Shown here piece by piece: positions 8,213 through 17,314 of a stretch of 64,000 nucleotides of DNA. Source of the DNA: Closterium sp. Naga37s-1 (taxonomy: Eukaryota > Streptophyta > Zygnematophyceae > Desmidiales > Closteriaceae); the NCBI GenBank assembly GCA_947471745.1, contig CANJKZ010001109.1, forward strand, positions 1,736,001 to 1,800,000, written 5' to 3'. Position numbers and translations under genes: made by a program. The first letter of the stretch is position 1. Each line of letters begins with the position of its first letter. The notes under the pieces were generated by a model, which saw only the letters and a program-made list of their open reading frames with translations, made no database searches and was not told the DNA's origin.

Positions 8213-11200
8213 ATGGCCAGTCCCACAGTTCTCACCTTTGACGCCGAGGGCCGCCCGATTAAGTTCGATGTCTGGCTTGATGACCTTCACCTGTACCTCC
8301 AGATCACTGCCAAGGACGATGTTTCCCTCTATGACCACACGTCCGGCGCTGCTCCCGCACCTCCCACTACTGCTGACAGTACTGCTCGCTCCCAGTGGCA
8401 GACCCGTGATGCTCACGCTCGCCTAGCCGTTCGCAGCCACCTGCCGTTAGATGAGCGCGAGCACTTCGGCCAGCATAAGACCGCTAAGGAGCTGTACGAC
8501 GCAGTAGTCGCGGGCTACGCCACCCCTGCCACTGTTGCTATAGGCCGTCTCTCACTGCCCTACCTCTTCCCCGACCTATCCGCCTTTGCCACTGTAGCTG
8601 ACCTCATCACCCACCTCCGTACCAGTGACCTCCGCTACCGTGCCGCGCTCCCCCCCGATTTCCTCGCCAAGAACCCCCCCCCGATGTACCTCACACTGTA
8701 CCACCTTGTCACCCGCCTCCCTGACTCCCTTCGCACTATTAGGGACCAGTTTCTCGCCCTCTCCCCCACTGACCTCACTGTCGACCTCCTCGAGAAGGAA
8801 CTCCTAGCAGCTGAGAAGAGCATTGTAGCTGTAGGTGCCTCTCGTGGTGACCCCCGCACCCCCTTCTTTGAGGGGTGCTCCCCCTCCCCCCTCCTCCCCT
8901 CCATTGCATCTGCTGCTGCTGTCGACTACCTCGGAGCTGAGGGGGTCGGGGCCGCGTCTGCTCCTAGTGGGAGGCGCAAGGGCGGCAGGGGCAAGGGGGG
9001 CAGGGGTGGTGGAGGTGGAGGCGGGGGCGGCGTCGGTGGAGGGGGTGGGGGGGGCGGGGGTGGTGGCGGAAGTGGGAGTGGCGCGGGTGGTGGGGGGGTC
9101 AGTGGCGGCACAGGGGGTGGTGGCGGCGGCGGCGGTGGTGGGGGTGGTGGGGGCGGTGGTGGCAGTGGTGGCGGCGGTGGAGCGGGTGGCGGGCGCGGTG
9201 GAGCGGTGCAGCGTGGGGGGTTCGGCGGTGGCCAGAGGCAGCAGCAGCAGCGTCTCGGCGAGACTCCCTCGCCCCAGCAGCTCCGTGAGTGGTACTCTCA
9301 GCGTGGGGGGTCTGGGGGTGGAGGTACCTGCCCGTACGTCATCCGCACAGGTGACCGCACTGGCCAGACTTGTGGGAAGTTTCACACGGCGCAGCGCTGT
9401 TTCTTTCGCCTCGACGACGCCTGGCGCGAGCAGATCTCTGACGCCTCTGAGCTGCCCCGCTGGGCTGATCTGCTTAGGAAGGGGATTGATATCTTTGCTC
9501 TTGATTATGATGCTATCCTTGCTGCTATGTATGCATTGACTATTAGTGCTGAGGGTGACTGTTACCTGAGTGTACCGCCCGACCCGGGTATTGGGACCTG
9601 TGAGGCTGCAGCTCTAGGTGCTAGCGCGTCTGCTGCTCTAGGTCCTGGTGAGGCTGCTGCCCTAGGTGCTAGTGCGTCTACGTCTGCTGGTACCGCACCT
9701 ACTGAGGCACTGCACACCTTCACACTGGACTCAGGTGCTTCCCGCTGTTTCTTCCATGACCGCACTGCCCTAGAGCAGCTCCCTAGACCGGTTGCTGTCT
9801 CCCTGGCCGACCCCTCAGGGGGTCCGGTCCTTGCGACCTCCACCACTGCCCTCCCTTGTCCTGCTGTCCCGTCTGGCACGCTGTCGGGCCTCTACCTCCC
9901 CTCGTTCTCTACGAACTTGGTGGCGGGTTCCGCGCTCCAGGACACGGGTGTTCACCAGTTCACCCCGGCCTACGAGCATGTGACGCACTGCACGTGCGCC
10001 CGGACGGGTCGTCACCTGGCTACCTTCACTCGGCAGCCGGGGTCGGACTTGTACACACTGACCACTGAGTCCCCTCAGGTAGATGCGTCTGCGTCTGCGT
10101 CAGGTCAGCTGTCGGCCCCCTGCTCGTGTCGCTCCCTGTCACACAGGACTGTTCTCTGGCACCACCGCCTTGGTCACCCGTCAGTGCAGCGCCTTCGCGG
10201 CATGCACTCCAGGTACCTTGTCTCTGGTCTTCCTAGGGTTCTCCCTCCCCTCCCACCCTCGCCTGCTCCTCCCTGTCTTCCCTGTGTCGAGGGGCGGCAG
10301 CGCGCCGCTCCTCACTCTTCCTCGTTCCCTCCCACAGAGGCTCCCCTGCAGACTCTCCACCTGGACGTGTGGGGGCCCGCCCGCGTCCGGGGACAGGGCC
10401 ACGAGCGGTACTTTCTGCTGGTCGTCGACGACTACACGCGCTACACCACGGTCTTCCCCTTGCGTACCAAGGGTGAGGTCCCTGATGTCTTGATCCCCTG
10501 GATCCGCGCTGCTCGTCTCCAGCTCCGCGAGCGGTTCCAGTCGGACTTTCCTGTCCTACGTCTGCACTCTGACAGAGGTGGCGAGTTTTCCTCTGACCTC
10601 TTGGCAGCCTACTGTGCGGAGCACGGCATCCGCCAGACGTTCACTCTCCCGGCCTCTCCGCAGCAGAATGGGGTTGCTGAGCGCCGCATTGGTCTTGTCA
10701 TGGAGGTCGCTCGTACCTCCATGATCCATGCGGCTGCCCCCCATTTCCTGTGGCCGTTTGCAGTGCAGTACGCCGCGCATCAGCTCAACCTCTGGCCCCG
10801 TGTCTCTGTTCCGGAGACCTCGCCTACCCTGCGTTGGACGGGGGAGGTTGGCGATGCGTCGGTGTTCCGAGTCTGGGGATGTCGAGCCTTTGTCCGCGAT
10901 ACGTCCGCGGACAAGCTCTCCTCCCATGCCGTTCCCTGTGTCTTCCTTGGCTTTGTCCCTGACGCGCCTGGCTGGCAGTTTTACCACCCCACCTCGCGTC
11001 GTGTCTTTGCCTCTCAGGACGTCACCTTTGACGAGTCGGTACCCTTTTACCGTCTCTTCCCCTACCGCACTGCCCCGCTCCCCCCCCCGCCGCTCTTCCT
11101 CACCCCAGGTGTCCCGTCGGTAGACCCCCTCCCTCCCCAGGGTGCTGCTCCCTCAGGTGTTTCCCAGGTAGACCCGGTCGAGCCTGTCGAGGTAGCTGTT

Positions 11201-14200
11201 GACTCTGGTCCTGCGCGAGGTGCTGAGCGTGCTGAGCCTGGTGGTGCTGGGTCTGGGGGTACTGAGACTGGGGGTGCTGAGCCTGGGGGTGCGGAGACTG
11301 GGGGTGTTGAGCCTGGGGGTGCGGAGACTGCGGGAGCTGAGCCTGGGGGTGCTGAGACTGGGGGTGCTGAGCCTGGGGGAGCTGCGACTAGGAGTGCTGA
11401 GCCTAGAGGAGCTGAGGCTGGGAGTTCTGAGACTGACCGTGCTGCGCCTGGTGGCGCTCCCTCTTCACAGCAGCTGCGTGAGTGGTACTCCCAGCATTAC
11501 AGCCTCCGTAGTGGGGCTACTGGAGCTGGGAGGTCTGCTGGAGTTGGGGCTGGTAGCCCTGCGGGTGCAGTGTCGCAGCCGGAGCCTCCCTCCCCTCAGC
11601 GGCTACGTGAGTGGTACGCTCGGCGCTGCAGCCTCCGGAGTGGAGCTCCTGGTGTTGCGGTACCGCCAGCTGGAGGCCCTGCTGCTACCGGAGGTCCTGG
11701 AGCTGCTGGAGGTGCTGCTGGTGCTGGTGCTGCTGGTTCGGCTGGTGGTTCTGGAGCTGCTGGAGGTGCTGCTGGTACTGGAGCTGCTGGAGGTGCTGTT
11801 GGTGCTGCTGGAGGTTCTGGAGCTGCTGGAGGTGCTGCTGGTGCTGCTGGAGGTACTGGAGCTGCTGGAGGTGCTGCTGGTGCTGGTTCGGCTGGAGGTT
11901 CTGGTGCTGTCTCTGCTGCTTCTGGGGGCACTTCACGGCCGCGGCCGTACTTCGTTCCGCTCCTTCAGCAGGTTCTTGGTCAGCCGCCTCCTCCTAGTCC
12001 TCCTCCCTCCTTAGAGTGTCCTCCGCCTGTCCAGTCGCAGTCACAGCTACCGCCTGCCTCGCCACTTCCTGGTCCTTCTCCCTACACTGGTCCGACAAGC
12101 GATCTTACAGAGCGTCGTGAGCCTGAGTCTCGTCCTGTGTCACCTGTGTCTCGTCCTGTCTCACCTGTTCGTGCTGCTCGCACTGGTCGCCGTGTTGCGC
12201 GTGAGCGTCCTCCACCTGTCCCTGGCACACACAATATGACTCTGCGTCCTTCCACTGCTCCACAGCGTGTCCCTCTGCCGTCTCCTCCTGCGTCCTCTCT
12301 TCCTGTTCTTGCTGACTCGGAGTCTGACTCTCTTCGTGCTGCCAGTCCTACTGTCACGCGTCTCCTGGCCACTGCTGTCACTGACCCTTCCTTTGAGTCT
12401 GCTGCTGGGTCTGCCCTAGTTGCTGAGCTTGTCGACTTTGCTGCTCACTGTCGTCTAGACTACGCCGCCAGTCTTGTTGCTGAGTCTGAGTCTGTCTGTC
12501 CTCCGTCCGTCGGGGGTGAGTGTGCTCTAGGCACGGACGTCCTTGAGGACAGACACGAGGACCTTGAGTGTCTTGCAGCCGCTGCGCCTCATCTCGTGTC
12601 CATGCTGATTGCCCCTGAGGGAGACCCGGATGCTCCAGACATCCCGACCCCGCACTCTTACGCTGAGGCGATCGCGGGTGAGTACTCCTCTCAGTGGCAG
12701 TCAGCCATGGATGCAGAGATGGCATCCTGGAAGTCCACTGGCACTTACGTCGACGAGGTTCCCCCTCCTGGGGCGAACATCGTCAGTGGCATGTGGATTT
12801 TCAGGGTGAAGCGGCCGCCGGGTTCCCCGCCTGTCTTCAAGGCTCGTTACGTTGCTCGAGGCTTCAGCCAGCGAGAGGGAATAGACTTCTTTCAGACCTT
12901 CTCCCCCACCCCGAAGATGACCACTCTTCGGGTGCTACTGCACGTTGCTGCTCAGCGTGACTACGAGCTTCACTCTCTTGACTTCAGCACAGCTTTCTTA
13001 CAGGGCAGCCTGCACGAGGAGATCTGGCTGCGCCGCCCTCCTGGCTTCACTGGGTCGTTTCCTCTTGGTACCCAGTGGAGCCTCCGGCGGCCAGTCTACG
13101 GTCTCCGCCAGGCGCCACGTGAGTGGCACGACACACTGAGGACTACTCTTGCGGCACTTGGGTTCGCGCCTTCTACTGCTGACCCGTCGCTGTTTCTGCG
13201 CACCGACACTTCGCTGCCGCCGTTCTACATCCTCGTGTACGTCGACGACTTGGTCTTTGCCACTGCTGACACTGAGGCTCTCGCCCACGTGAAGTCCGAG
13301 CTGCAGAAGAGACACACGTGCACAGACCTGGGTGAGCTGCGCAGCTACCTTGGCTTGCAGATCACTCGGGACAGAGCACGCTGCACCATCACACTGACTC
13401 AGTCACACATGGTGCAGCAGGTCCTTCAGCGCTTCGGCTTCACCTGGTCCTCAGCACAGGCCACTCCTCTGGCTATAGGTCACTCGCTCTCAGCTCTGCC
13501 TTCGGATGAGTCCGTAGAGCCGAGTGGTCCTTACCCAGAGCTAGTTGGTTGCCTCATGTACGTGATGACTTGCTCTCGTCCTGACCTAGCATACCCTCTT
13601 GGCCTTCTGGCCCGCTATGTGGCTCCTGGCAGGCACCGAAAGGTGCACTGGGATGCTGCAAAGAGGGTATTGCGCTACTTGTGCAGTACATCGGGCATGG
13701 GGCTCGTGCTTGGAGGAGGGAGCCCAGTTTTTCTCACTGGGCACTCAGACGCTTCTTGGGTTGACGACCAGGCTACTCAGCGGTCGTCACAGGGTTACAC
13801 CTTCAGCCTTGGCTCTGGCTCAGTTTCTTGGCGTTCTACACGTTCGTCTTCAGTTCTCAGCTCCAGTTGTGAGGCTGAGATCTACGCCACAGCCATGGCT
13901 GCACAGGAGTTACGCTGGCTCACCTACCTGCTGACCGACCTGGGAGAGCGGCCTCGTTCTCCTCCAGTGCTGTACGTTGACAACAAGGCTGCCATTGCCT
14001 TGTGTGAGGAGCACAGATTGGAGCACAGGACGAAGCACATCGCTCTACGTTACTTTCTGGCTCGAGAGTTGCAGCAGCGTGGTCAGCTTCGTCTGCGTTT
14101 TGTGGCCTCTCAGGCCAACACTGCTGATATATTCACCAAGGCACTTCAGTCTGGTGATCATCAGCGTTTCTGCACTTTGCTAGGGCTTGTGCCCACTTTT

Positions 14201-14215
14201 CCTCACTTGTTGTAG
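8213..14215 (+). CDS. Gag-Pol polyprotein of copia B (2000 aa)
   Basis: One open frame encoding all parts of a Ty1/copia element. Residues: Gag head 1-250; Gly-rich tract about 265-345; S-P-Q-Q-L-R-E-W-Y motif about 353-361; long-spaced zinc knuckle C373, C387, H391, C396; aspartic protease DSG 506-508; GAG-pre-integrase zinc region about 650-700; integrase D718, D787, E823 (35 residues between the last two, as in DD35E); 'AEPGGAETGG' repeats about 1000-1070; two more L-R-E-W-Y motifs about 1086 and 1130; Gly/Ala tract about 1150-1240; RT with YVDD 1676-1679; RNase H with D1846, E1887, D1923. At 2000 aa it is longer than the usual 1300-1500, mainly because of the low-complexity linkers. The start is the ATG at 8213 (MASPTVLTFDAEGRP), matching the Gag head of C (MATLSVLTFDPEGRS). 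Confidence 0.95.
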   Translation: MASPTVLTFDAEGRPIKFDVWLDDLHLYLQITAKDDVSLYDHTSGAAPAPPTTADSTARSQWQTRDAHARLAVRSHLPLDEREHFGQHKTAKELYDAVVAGYATPATVAIGRLSLPYLFPDLSAFATVADLITHLRTSDLRYRAALPPDFLAKNPPPMYLTLYHLVTRLPDSLRTIRDQFLALSPTDLTVDLLEKELLAAEKSIVAVGASRGDPRTPFFEGCSPSPLLPSIASAAAVDYLGAEGVGAASAPSGRRKGGRGKGGRGGGGGGGGGVGGGGGGGGGGGGSGSGAGGGGVSGGTGGGGGGGGGGGGGGGGGSGGGGGAGGGRGGAVQRGGFGGGQRQQQQRLGETPSPQQLREWYSQRGGSGGGGTCPYVIRTGDRTGQTCGKFHTAQRCFFRLDDAWREQISDASELPRWADLLRKGIDIFALDYDAILAAMYALTISAEGDCYLSVPPDPGIGTCEAAALGASASAALGPGEAAALGASASTSAGTAPTEALHTFTLDSGASRCFFHDRTALEQLPRPVAVSLADPSGGPVLATSTTALPCPAVPSGTLSGLYLPSFSTNLVAGSALQDTGVHQFTPAYEHVTHCTCARTGRHLATFTRQPGSDLYTLTTESPQVDASASASGQLSAPCSCRSLSHRTVLWHHRLGHPSVQRLRGMHSRYLVSGLPRVLPPLPPSPAPPCLPCVEGRQRAAPHSSSFPPTEAPLQTLHLDVWGPARVRGQGHERYFLLVVDDYTRYTTVFPLRTKGEVPDVLIPWIRAARLQLRERFQSDFPVLRLHSDRGGEFSSDLLAAYCAEHGIRQTFTLPASPQQNGVAERRIGLVMEVARTSMIHAAAPHFLWPFAVQYAAHQLNLWPRVSVPETSPTLRWTGEVGDASVFRVWGCRAFVRDTSADKLSSHAVPCVFLGFVPDAPGWQFYHPTSRRVFASQDVTFDESVPFYRLFPYRTAPLPPPPLFLTPGVPSVDPLPPQGAAPSGVSQVDPVEPVEVAVDSGPARGAERAEPGGAGSGGTETGGAEPGGAETGGVEPGGAETAGAEPGGAETGGAEPGGAATRSAEPRGAEAGSSETDRAAPGGAPSSQQLREWYSQHYSLRSGATGAGRSAGVGAGSPAGAVSQPEPPSPQRLREWYARRCSLRSGAPGVAVPPAGGPAATGGPGAAGGAAGAGAAGSAGGSGAAGGAAGTGAAGGAVGAAGGSGAAGGAAGAAGGTGAAGGAAGAGSAGGSGAVSAASGGTSRPRPYFVPLLQQVLGQPPPPSPPPSLECPPPVQSQSQLPPASPLPGPSPYTGPTSDLTERREPESRPVSPVSRPVSPVRAARTGRRVARERPPPVPGTHNMTLRPSTAPQRVPLPSPPASSLPVLADSESDSLRAASPTVTRLLATAVTDPSFESAAGSALVAELVDFAAHCRLDYAASLVAESESVCPPSVGGECALGTDVLEDRHEDLECLAAAAPHLVSMLIAPEGDPDAPDIPTPHSYAEAIAGEYSSQWQSAMDAEMASWKSTGTYVDEVPPPGANIVSGMWIFRVKRPPGSPPVFKARYVARGFSQREGIDFFQTFSPTPKMTTLRVLLHVAAQRDYELHSLDFSTAFLQGSLHEEIWLRRPPGFTGSFPLGTQWSLRRPVYGLRQAPREWHDTLRTTLAALGFAPSTADPSLFLRTDTSLPPFYILVYVDDLVFATADTEALAHVKSELQKRHTCTDLGELRSYLGLQITRDRARCTITLTQSHMVQQVLQRFGFTWSSAQATPLAIGHSLSALPSDESVEPSGPYPELVGCLMYVMTCSRPDLAYPLGLLARYVAPGRHRKVHWDAAKRVLRYLCSTSGMGLVLGGGSPVFLTGHSDASWVDDQATQRSSQGYTFSLGSGSVSWRSTRSSSVLSSSCEAEIYATAMAAQELRWLTYLLTDLGERPRSPPVLYVDNKAAIALCEEHRLEHRTKHIALRYFLARELQQRGQLRLRFVASQANTADIFTKALQSGDHQRFCTLLGLVPTFPHLL

Positions 14216-14304
14216 ACTTTGCCTGTACTGTGATCTATATATCTATACCTGCATACTTGCTAGACATAGATCACTGTGATGTTTGTGCTATATATATGCC
14301 TCTG

Positions 14305-14438
14305 CATGTGAACTGGCCTTGTGGTCCTTTGCTTGTACTCAGAGTGTGTGGTGACGTTGTGATCCACCCTGAGCTTGCTTTGGTTTTCTTGATTGGTCCT
14401 GTGACCCCTTGTTCTCCCCCACTTAGCCTATGGGGGTG
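14305..14438 (+). other. Conserved post-Pol block and poly-purine tract of copia B
   Basis: Starts 90 bp after the Pol stop with CATGTGAACTGGCC and ends in the poly-purine tract ATGGGGGTG (14430-14438). A frame from 14230 to 14541 passes through it with the core VCGDVVIHPELAL and runs into the LTR. The same frame is open in A, C, F, H and J. Coding or RNA function cannot be told apart by eye. Confidence 0.7.
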
Positions 14439-14564
14439 TGTCAAACATTATATATGTTTCTGTTGTGTAGGCTACAGTGGGTTAGCCTTTAGGGGGTACA
14501 TTTCACTAGGGTTTCCTACTTGTACTCCAACAACTTTCTAGTTCATCACTTCTTGTTTCTGACA
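14439..14564 (+). repeat. 3' LTR of copia B
   Basis: 126 bp, identical to the 5' LTR at 7437-7562, followed by the target duplication GTTCC (14565-14569). Confidence 0.95.
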
Positions 14565-16150
14565 GTTCCCATGTTACCGGGTCGTCGCACATGGCTCGGA
14601 TTAACTGCTCCATGGTTTGGTTTGTTCGTTATGTTTGACGGCCAGTTTCGGGGTGGTATGACGAACTGAACTGTAGTCGCGTGCCAAACTGGTGCCACAG
14701 GTTCCGCCATAAATTGCTGGTGAATTTCATGTCGCAGTCGCTGATGGTTTCTGCTGGTATCCCGTGCAGTCGAACGAAGATGGAGATGAAGAGCCGGGCT
14801 ATTTCTTCGGCTGAGATCGACCTTTTTGCAGACTGAGAAATGTGCCATTTTCGTCAGCCGATTCACGACGACCAGGATCGCGTCGTTCCCGCTTGCTCCG
14901 GCCGGTAACCCCGTGACGAAGTCCATCGTCATTTGCTGCCAAGCACGCTTTTGGGGTGGTACCGGCTGCAACGGTCCTGCCAGTCGCTGTCGTGACGACT
15001 TCATGAGTGGTGGGACACGATGTCACGTGTTGCTGCATGCCGGTCAGCATCTCGGGCCAGTAGTAATATCGCTTCAGTTGCGGTCGTGTTTTCTCTAATC
15101 CAAAATTCCTGGAGGTAACTCCGCCGTGTTCCTCTTGTAGCAGTAACTCCCGTAGTAAGGTGTAGCCCGGTACCCAGATGCGGTCGGTACCGGCTTTTAC
15201 GTATTAAACTCCTTTTGCTGCTGCAAAATGCTGCGGATTTCCGTTAAAGAATGGTTTTGTTTGGTAGCCGTGGGTTAAATAGTCCTATAAGTAGCGGGCT
15301 GGTCTGGGCAGTGGGGCGGGTCAGTGCGTCGGCGATGTTCGAGGCTCCTTTTTTGTAGGTGATCGTGTAGTGGATGTTGGACTCGAGGAAATCGAGCCAA
15401 CGGACATGTCGTGGGTTGAGGTGGGTCTGTGCGCGGAGATACTGTAGTGATTTGTGGTTTGTCCTTACTGTCACGTCTACGCCGATCAAGTAACAGCGCC
15501 ACACTTTGAACGCATGCACGATCGCGAGCATTTCGCAGTTGTGCATCAGGTAGTTCTTCTCGCGCACATGCAGTTTCCGTGACTCGTATACGATGGGCTG
15601 TAATCCGTTGCCAACATCCTGTAGTAGTACTCATCCGATGGCGCGCTAGCATCTGTAACTAATTCAAATGGGCAGTGAGGGTCGGCGATGCGCAGTACGG
15701 GTGGTGAACAGAGAATAGTTTTCAGGGCAGAGAAGGCAGCATGCTCTTTCTCCCCCCACGTAAAAGCGAACCCTTTCCGTAGCAGATCCGCCAGTGGGGC
15801 GGTTAATCGTGCCATGTTGGGGACGAACCAACACACATAACGAACCCTAAAAAACTCAACAGCTCCGTGATGTTCGTCGGGGGTTGCCACGGTTTCACCA
15901 TGTCCTACTTTTCCCGGTCCGTCTCCACTCCAGCCTCCAAAATTATGCGCCCCAGAAATTCTAACATGTTTTTAAAAAACTCGCACTTTGAACCCTTGGT
16001 CAATAGCTGATGCTCATCTATAATTTTAAACATTGCCTCCAGATCTATTAAGTGCTGCTACTTGTCCCGACTGTAAATTATCACGCAATTAACTAATAGT
16101 GGCCAAAACGCCTCGTTTTCGGTGTGAACTGTATCGGTGTGAATTGTATC

Positions 16151-16281
16151 TGTCAAACTATATATATGTATTAGTTTTGTGTAGGCTATAGTGGGGTAGC
16201 CCATATGGGGTACAACCCAAATTAGGGTTTGCTACTTGTACCAATCCTGTTGCTAGTTCAATTCATTCGTTCTTTCTGACA
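16151..16281 (+). repeat. 5' LTR of copia C
   Basis: 131 bp, TGTCAAACTATATATATG ... TCTGACA. TATA-like run close to the start and the family core in the middle. About eight differences from the 3' copy. Confidence 0.93.
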
Positions 16282-16536
16282 TGGTATCAGAGCGAAGGTC
16301 TCGGGTTCGAATCCCGGTGTGTGCACTTCGGGCATCCCAGTGCGGGGGGGTGTCAGAGGTCCACTGGTGATCCCCGATCGATCCTAGGGAAGGGTTACAG
16401 GCACGGCGGCCTGAGGGGTTATGGGCGCACTCACCCGCTACGTAAACAAGCCATTTTATCCCAGTGGTTAGTGTCTGGGATTCTGACATGGTTTCAGAGT
16501 AGGTCCTAGCCTAGGACCGATCTCTTAGGGCCCACC
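16282..16536 (+). promoter_or_regulatory. Doubled primer region, tRNA-like arm and hairpin of copia C
   Basis: TGGTATCAGAGC (16282-16293) follows the LTR and runs into AGGTCTCGGGTTCGAATCCCGG, which looks like a tRNA T-arm (CGGG-TTCGAAT-CCCG). About 205 bp later the LTR-end/primer sequence recurs (TTCTGACATGGTTTCAGAG, 16481-16499). It is followed by the family hairpin, GGTCCTA (16502-16508), loop GCC, TAGGACC (16512-16518), and GGGCCCACC (16528-16536). The second copy is thus in the family-standard position and the first lies on an extra segment. Confidence 0.7.
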
Positions 16537-16944
16537 GAGTAGCGTTACCCCACCCGTCGCGCCACTGTGAGAGCGTTGCCCTGCCCTGCCCTGCGCCGCC
16601 CGCTGCAGCGCGCATTGCGTTTGCTAGCGCGCCGCCTGCTGCAGCGCGCCCTGCTGAGTTGCGCGCCGCCTGCTGCAGCGCGCCCTGCCCTGCCTGCGCG
16701 TCGCGTCGCGTCGCCGCGCCTGCCCTGCCCGCGCGCCGTGCCGCGTGCCTTTGCCCTGCGCGTCGCCCGCCGTCGCGCGCCCTGCCCTGCTCGCGCGTCG
16801 TGCTGCCGCGCGCCCTCCCTGCGCGTCGAGTGCCGTCGCGCGCCCTGCTCTGCCCGCGCGTCGCACCGCCATGCGCTCTGCCTGCGCGTCGCCCGCCGTC
16901 GCGCGCCCTGCCCTGCCCGCGTGTCACGTCGCCGCGCCTGCCCT
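16537..16944 (+). repeat. GC-rich repeat leader of copia C
   Basis: Imperfect repeats built from CGCGCCCTGCCCTGCCCGCGCGTCGC-like units (about 30-60 bp periodicity). The leader resumes at about 19580-19713 beyond gypsy D with the same flavour. Several frames stay open on both strands because of composition; none is taken as a gene. Confidence 0.75.
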
Positions 16945-17314
16945 TGTGAGGATCTAGGATCGAGCTCAGAAAAGTGGGTTTGAATTGAATGATTCACCTG
17001 GGTACAACACGAGGCTATATATAGTCTCGACACAAGGCCAGTTACCCAGGTGTTACGCGAATGTTCTGAGGGTCGCGAAGCATCCCGAACAGAACCTTCC
17101 CGAACTCAATAGAAAGCAATTTGGTGGAAACCGAATAGGCTTGAGTTCAGTACACGTAACCTGGTTCGGTGCTATAACTATAATAAAATATAGGAATGCA
17201 CCTAACCTAGGAAATCAAGCATATCTATGCATGATAAAATAAACCCAAGCTAGATATAGCATAATAAAGTCCAAGCAAGCTAGCAAAGCCAGCATAAGCC
17301 ATCGTACTCTCACA
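16945..17314 (-). repeat. 3' LTR of gypsy D
   Basis: 370 bp with short inverted ends (TGTGAG ... CTCACA), placed directly after the poly-purine tract GAGGGGGAGACG on the minus strand. The interior holds a TATA-like GGCTATATATAGTC near 17012. No second LTR is present, because the element lacks its 5' part. Confidence 0.75.

Larger units (their letters stand above)
7437..14564 (+). mobile_element. Copia copy B, looks whole and young
   Basis: Complete 7,128-bp Ty1/copia element. LTRs at 7437-7562 and 14439-14564 are identical by my reading (126 of 126), and the 5-bp target duplication GTTCC flanks it (7432-7436 and 14565-14569). Order: 5' LTR, initiator-Met primer site, hairpin, GC-rich leader, one open Gag-Pol frame (8213-14215), conserved post-Pol block, poly-purine tract, 3' LTR. 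It lies inside the integrase of the older gypsy G. Identical LTRs mean a recent insertion, though 126 bp gives a coarse clock. No break is seen in the coding frame, so it is the best candidate here for the autonomous master of the family. Confidence 0.96.

Noticed and set aside
16295-16320. A tRNA gene
   Set aside because: Only a T-arm-like stretch (GGGTTCGAATCCC) is present right after the primer site; there is no acceptor stem, anticodon arm or correctly placed D-arm around it.
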